Positions 60,494 to 64,000 of a stretch of DNA of 64,000 nucleotides are shown one piece after another. The position numbers and the translations under genes were made by a program. The stretch's first letter is position 1. Each line of letters opens with the position of its first letter. This DNA comes from DATGKG01 sp963783145 (lineage in GTDB: Bacteria > Desulfobacterota > Binatia > Binatales > Binataceae): positions 62,001-126,000 of the forward strand of contig CAWAMM010000001.1 in the NCBI GenBank assembly GCA_963783145.1, read 5' to 3'. The notes under the pieces were generated by a model. It searched no databases and was not told where the DNA came from. It was given only the letters and a program-made list of their open reading frames with translations.

Positions 60494-60883
60494 ATGGATC
60501 AACGCACCGCACAGAGCCTCGCGAAGATCGCACCCCTGGGGACCCTGACGCTCACTCACTATGGGCGCAAATCGGGCCAGCCCTACGACGTCATCATCTG
60601 GTTCGTGGTCGAGGGTCAGAAGATGTACCTCGGCACCGCGAATAAGAGTCGCAACTGGGTCCGCAACATCATGGTGAAACCCAATGTCATCATCAAAGCC
60701 GGCGGCGAGACCTTCAAAGCGACTGTCAGTGAAATCACCGACGATACTGCGAAGGCTCAGGTGATGAGTCTGGTGCAGCGCAAGTATTGGTATGCGGCGC
60801 CATTCATGATGGTGGGGCGGATGCTACAGGGTTTCGGCATCGTGAAGGTGAACACCGGCGCGTTTGAGGTGCATCCGACCTGA
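60494..60883 (+). CDS. Deazaflavin-dependent nitroreductase-family protein
   Basis: The 129-residue protein has the split-barrel fold of DDN/F420H2-dependent enzymes: LTLTHYGRKSGQPYDVIIWFVVEGQKMYLGTANKSRNWVRNIMVKPNVIIKAGGETFKATV is spread over residues 17-75. It may use F420 to reduce a quinone or nitro substrate, but PNPOx-like relatives using FMN exist too. Start ATG 60494, 4 bases after the TPR gene stop. Together with the LLM enzyme at 26287 it hints at F420 use in this organism, not proof. Confidence 0.85.
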   Translation: MDQRTAQSLAKIAPLGTLTLTHYGRKSGQPYDVIIWFVVEGQKMYLGTANKSRNWVRNIMVKPNVIIKAGGETFKATVSEITDDTAKAQVMSLVQRKYWYAAPFMMVGRMLQGFGIVKVNTGAFEVHPT

Positions 60884-61370
60884 GCTGCGTAGGCGTTTAC
60901 CCTGGGTGCGTCAGACCTAACCATCAGTCGGAAGAAGAGCAGAAATCAGGCAAAACACCAAGACACCAAGGTAGGACTAGTGGCTTTTGATCCGTAGGCG
61001 CAGGATCAAGGGGTCGTGGCCGAAGAGGGAGCCAGCAGATGCGGGCCGCAGCGGCCCTTCCCGTACACCAAGGGAAGATTAAGTGTGGTGTGCGATCAAG
61101 GGTCGCCTTCTTACTATCTTGGTTGAACTTCTTGCATCCGTTCCCAGGCGGCAACGCCTTCCGCGTGAGGACGAAAAAGACCATAACGAAGGTAAAAAAG
61201 CCGCGGCCTGAGCATATTCCACACTTGATCTTCCCTTGGTGTTCGAGGAGGGCCGCTGCGGCCCGCATCTGCTGGCTGCTCTTTCGGCCACGACCCCTTG
61301 ATCCTGCGCCTATGGATCAAAAGCCACTAGTCCGACCTTGGTGTCTTGGTGGTTTGCCTGGATCCGGATC
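60884..61370. repeat. Large inverted repeat in a gene-free stretch
   Basis: Arms at 60947-61088 and 61219-61361 (about 143 bases each) are near-perfect inverted copies with about 10% mismatch, separated by 130 bases. Both outer ends begin with CAGGCAAA(A)CACCAAGACACCAAGGT when read inward. The loop includes no convincing reading frame. RNA or DNA could fold into a very long hairpin. No transposase is present, so a MITE-like or palindromic element relic is possible. Confidence 0.8.
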
Positions 61371-62870
61371 CTATGGAAGCAAGGACGCGGCGTGGACCGG
61401 GCCCAGCCCGAGCGCGGAATTGAATGCGGTGGTGGCCGCCGACATGTAGGGCGCCGGATAGATGCCGATCAAAATCGTCGCTACTACCGCGAGCATGACC
61501 GTCGCCACCAGCCCCGGTCGCATCGTCATCGACGCTACTGTGACGCCGCCTTCCTGCATGTACATCGCGACGATGACGTAGATGTAGTAGTACGCCGCCA
61601 TCACCGCGTTGAGCACCGCGATCACGACCAGCCAGACCAGGCCCGCCTGCAGCGCACCTGCGAAGAGATAGAACTTGCCGACGAAGCCGACCAGCGGCGG
61701 CACCCCGGTGAACGAGAGCAGGAAAATCGTCATCGCCGCGGCCAGTCCGGGCTGACGTTGCGCGAGGCCGCGAAAATCCTCGATCAGGTCGTGCGGCTCG
61801 CCGCGGCCTTCCAGCGCGATGACCACCGCGAACGCGCCGAGGTTGGCGACCACGTATCCGACCAAGTAGTAGAGCATCGCGGCGCCCGCGAGCGGCACCA
61901 CCGCCGCCATCGCGACCAGCAGGTAGCCGGCGTGCGCGATAGCTGAGTAGGCGAGCATCCGCTTGATGTTGGTCTGCACCAGCGCGACGACGTTGCCGAC
62001 CGTCATGGTGAGCGCGGCGACCACCCATAGCACCCACGACCACTCGGCGCTGACCGCGCCCAGATGGAGCGGGAAGACGCGCAGGAATCCGGCGAAGGCC
62101 GCGAGCTTCACCCCGGTCGCCATGTAGGCGGTAATCGGAGTTGGCGCGCCTTCGTAGGCGTCGGGTGTCCACATATGAAACGGCACCGCCGCGATCTTGA
62201 AGCCGAATCCAATCAGCATCATCGCGATGCCGAGCAGCAGAATCGGACTGCGCAGCGCGACCCCATGGTCGAGCGCGGCGCGAATCGGCTCCAGCTTGAT
62301 CGTACCGACGGCGCCGTAAACCAGCGCGATTCCGTAGAGCAGGAAGCCGGTCGAAAACGCGCCCAGCAGGAAGTACTTGATCGCCGCCTCGCCGGAGCGC
62401 GGGTCGGTGCGCTTGAGGCCGGCCAGGACGTAAATCGCGATCGACATGGTTTCGAGGCCGAGAAAAATAATGATCAGGTCGCCGGCCGCCGCCATCAGCA
62501 TCATACCGAGCGCGGCGAACAGTATCAGCGAGTAGTATTCGGCGCCCGGGAGACGGAAGTCGTCGGCATAATTGAGCGACATCAGCACAATGACTGCGGC
62601 GACGAACAGGATCGCGAGCTCGAAGAAGACCGCGAAGTCATCGATTGCGAGCGAGCCCGCGAAGGCGGTGGTGTTCTGCCCCGACATCGTGAGGGTTAGC
62701 ACGAATGCGATCGCGATAGATGCGATCGCGAGCCATCCGAGCCCGTCGCTCTCGTCGTCAGGGACGCGCACGCCGACCAGCAGCACTACGATTGCAGAGA
62801 TCGCGATGGTGATGAGCGGCAGGATCGGGAGCCACTGGAAGTCGATGGCGGTGAGGCTGAAGGGGGTCAT
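61371..62870 (-). CDS. nuoN: NADH-quinone oxidoreductase subunit N
   Basis: The 499-residue antiporter-like membrane subunit of complex I has about 14 hydrophobic segments, with the conserved GLETMSIAIYVLAGLKRTD, AFKIAAVPFHMWTPDAYEGAPTPITAYMATGVKLAAF (split, about 225-262) and VGNVVALVQTNIKRMLAYSAIAHAGYLLVA, carrying the proton-path Lys residues. Its start overlaps the nuoM stop, as in nuo operons (M then N). It ends near the inverted repeat, so the operon probably stops here. Confidence 0.93.
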   Translation of the reverse strand: MTPFSLTAIDFQWLPILPLITIAISAIVVLLVGVRVPDDESDGLGWLAIASIAIAFVLTLTMSGQNTTAFAGSLAIDDFAVFFELAILFVAAVIVLMSLNYADDFRLPGAEYYSLILFAALGMMLMAAAGDLIIIFLGLETMSIAIYVLAGLKRTDPRSGEAAIKYFLLGAFSTGFLLYGIALVYGAVGTIKLEPIRAALDHGVALRSPILLLGIAMMLIGFGFKIAAVPFHMWTPDAYEGAPTPITAYMATGVKLAAFAGFLRVFPLHLGAVSAEWSWVLWVVAALTMTVGNVVALVQTNIKRMLAYSAIAHAGYLLVAMAAVVPLAGAAMLYYLVGYVVANLGAFAVVIALEGRGEPHDLIEDFRGLAQRQPGLAAAMTIFLLSFTGVPPLVGFVGKFYLFAGALQAGLVWLVVIAVLNAVMAAYYYIYVIVAMYMQEGGVTVASMTMRPGLVATVMLAVVATILIGIYPAPYMSAATTAFNSALGLGPVHAASLLP

Positions 62871-64000
62871 TGGTTAGCCAGGGCTCCCGGGAGACCTAAC
62901 CCCCTGGCCCCCTTCCCCTTTAGGGAAGGGGGAATAGAAAGACCAAAAACGGATGCCACAATACTGCTTCTCTTTTCTGATTCCCCTCTCCTGAAGGGAG
63001 AGGGGCTGGGGGAGAGGTCTCGAATGGCATCGCCTGCACTCAGATTGCGAGCGGGGACGGCCCCCTCACTTTGCGCGAACTGAGTCGCGCGGCGCTCCTC
63101 ATCAATGCGCGCTTGCGCCGACTGGACCCGCTGCAAGATCGGCGCGATCGAGGGTTCCAATTTGTCGATGATGAATTTCGGATACAGCCCCATCACCACC
63201 ATCAAGGTCATCAACGGAATCATGGTGGCGATTTCGCGCGCGTCGAGGTCGCGGATGGTCTCGTTAATCTTGTGGGTAATGGGCCCGAACATTACCCGCT
63301 CGTAAGCCCACAACATGTAGAGCGCGCCGAGGACCACCCCCGCGACCGCGAATATCACCGCGATCCACGACTGCACGTAGCTGCCGAGCATGATGAGAAA
63401 TTCGCCGACGAAGCCGTTGAGGCCGGGCAACCCGATCGAAGACAACATCGAGAACATGAACACCGCGGCGTAAATCGGCACGCTGTGCCACAAGCCGCCG
63501 TATTCAGAAATTTCGCGAGTATGCCGGCGCAAATAAATCATGCCCACCAGCAGGAACAACGCGCTGGTGGAAATTCCGTGGTTGAGCATGTGGTAGACGG
63601 CGCCGTCGATACCTTCGGGGTTGAGCGCAAAGATCCCCAGCACCACGAAGCCTAAATGGCTGACCGACGAATACGCGATGAGCCGCTTCAGGTCGGGCTG
63701 CACCATCGCGACCAGCGCGCCATAAATGATCCCGATCACCGCCAGCGCCATGAACAGCGGGGTCGCTTCGATCGCGACCGCGGGGAACAGCGGAATCGCG
63801 AACCGCAGGAACCCGTAGGTCCCCATCTTCAGCATCACGCCCGCGAGGATGACGGAGCCTGCGGTCGGCGCGTTAGTATGCGCGTCGGGCAGCCAGGTGT
63901 GCACCGGCCACATCGGAACTTTGATCGCGAAGGCGAGCGCGAACGCGGCGAACATCCAGCGCGCCTCGGTCGGCGTCATCTGGGTGTTGTACAGGGTCGT
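62867..64000 (-). CDS. nuoM: NADH-quinone oxidoreductase subunit M, N-terminal part outside window
   Basis: The frame is open to the window edge, so only the C-terminal 378 residues are visible. It has AFALAFAIKVPMWPVHTWLPDAHTNAPTAGSVILAGVMLKMGTYGFLRFAIPLFP and MVQPDLKRLIAYSSVSHLGFVVLG, with the key Lys and Glu/His of the proton path, then NHGISTSALFLLVGMIY. After residue LEPSIAPIL the C-terminus is odd: the last 50 residues (RDLSPSPSPFRRGE to PGALANQ) come from a palindromic element (62891-63021) read in frame. Confidence 0.93.
   Translation of the reverse strand, partial: TTLYNTQMTPTEARWMFAAFALAFAIKVPMWPVHTWLPDAHTNAPTAGSVILAGVMLKMGTYGFLRFAIPLFPAVAIEATPLFMALAVIGIIYGALVAMVQPDLKRLIAYSSVSHLGFVVLGIFALNPEGIDGAVYHMLNHGISTSALFLLVGMIYLRRHTREISEYGGLWHSVPIYAAVFMFSMLSSIGLPGLNGFVGEFLIMLGSYVQSWIAVIFAVAGVVLGALYMLWAYERVMFGPITHKINETIRDLDAREIATMIPLMTLMVVMGLYPKFIIDKLEPSIAPILQRVQSAQARIDEERRATQFAQSEGAVPARNLSAGDAIRDLSPSPSPFRRGESEKRSSIVASVFGLSIPPSLKGKGARGLGLPGALANQ
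62891..63021. repeat. Palindromic element inside the nuoM 3' coding end
   Basis: The outer arms are 62891-62935 and 62980-63021; each begins or ends with GAGACCT/GGTCTC-like sequence. Within each arm is a strong hairpin: CCCCCTTCCC-CTTTA-GGGAAGGGGG (62908-62932) and CCCCTCTCC-TGAAG-GGAGAGGGG (62983-63006). This matches the style of short palindromic repeats scattered in many genomes, here lying within coding sequence. Confidence 0.8.

Noticed and set aside
1..64000. CRISPR arrays, tRNA or rRNA genes
   Set aside because: No regular short repeats with spacers and no cloverleaf or rRNA-like stretch were found by reading through the intergenic regions.

Overview
The window is high-GC, gene-dense DNA from a Gram-negative bacterium. 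Lipid A/LPS heptose synthesis (hldE), a lipid II flippase (murJ), many lipoproteins and complex I (nuoM, nuoN) point to a diderm. A class I lysyl-tRNA synthetase, LLM-class and deazaflavin-type oxidoreductases, two Rieske oxygenases, a type III CoA-transferase, a lone PHA synthase and a LutABC lactate oxidase suggest a soil or sediment heterotroph of the deltaproteobacterial or Binatota-like type. That placement is inference from gene content; no rRNA or tRNA gene is visible.

Layout. 1-3400: 3' end of a sensor kinase, HPr, a DHH phosphoesterase, a small zinc-finger protein. 3400-11000: lysS class I, hemW, a VapBC module, murJ, hldE, an SDR. 11000-15400: an HpaB/AbfD-like enzyme, a CoA-transferase, NnrU and a broken SnoaL gene. 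15450-18000: an ECF sigma factor next to an unusual alkyltransferase with a C-terminal Ada-type zinc domain, then three tandem glycine-zipper lipoproteins closed by a strong terminator. 18200-24550: prs, cyclase, Rieske oxygenase, HicAB, a lipoprotein, gamma-glutamyltransferase. 24800-32100: TauE-like permease, LLM enzyme, CBS protein, cysS, a run of lipoproteins and a stand-alone LeuA-type regulatory domain. 32200-38450: a secreted lytic transglycosylase and a 1322-residue sedolisin protease with three C-terminal repeats. 38700-42300: alpha/beta hydrolase, a second VapBC, fabG, erpA. 42300-46950: queG followed by a small island holding an OLD-family nuclease gene split by an IS256-family insertion sequence, and bracketed by two copies of the queG 3' end. 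47300-54500: broken methyltransferase, SirB1 protein, lutB-lutC-lutA, a protein of unknown function with a second Rieske oxygenase, BrnTA. 54500-60900: phaC, an intact and a decayed TIR gene, phosphotransferase, GST, a zinc-ribbon/TPR gene with a frameshift, a deazaflavin-type reductase. 60900-64000: a 143-bp-armed inverted repeat, then nuoN and the 3' part of nuoM.

The most notable structures are: (1) the queG-OLD-queG 3' end arrangement, where the insertion sequence can be removed at exact 9-bp target duplications to restore the OLD reading frame; (2) the sigma factor plus permuted alkyltransferase/Ada-zinc fusion, a possible alkylation-responsive sigma circuit; (3) a palindromic element translated as the C-terminus of NuoM. 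Six genes show frameshifts or nonsense codons, so either this genome carries many decaying genes or the assembly has errors; raw reads would tell these apart.
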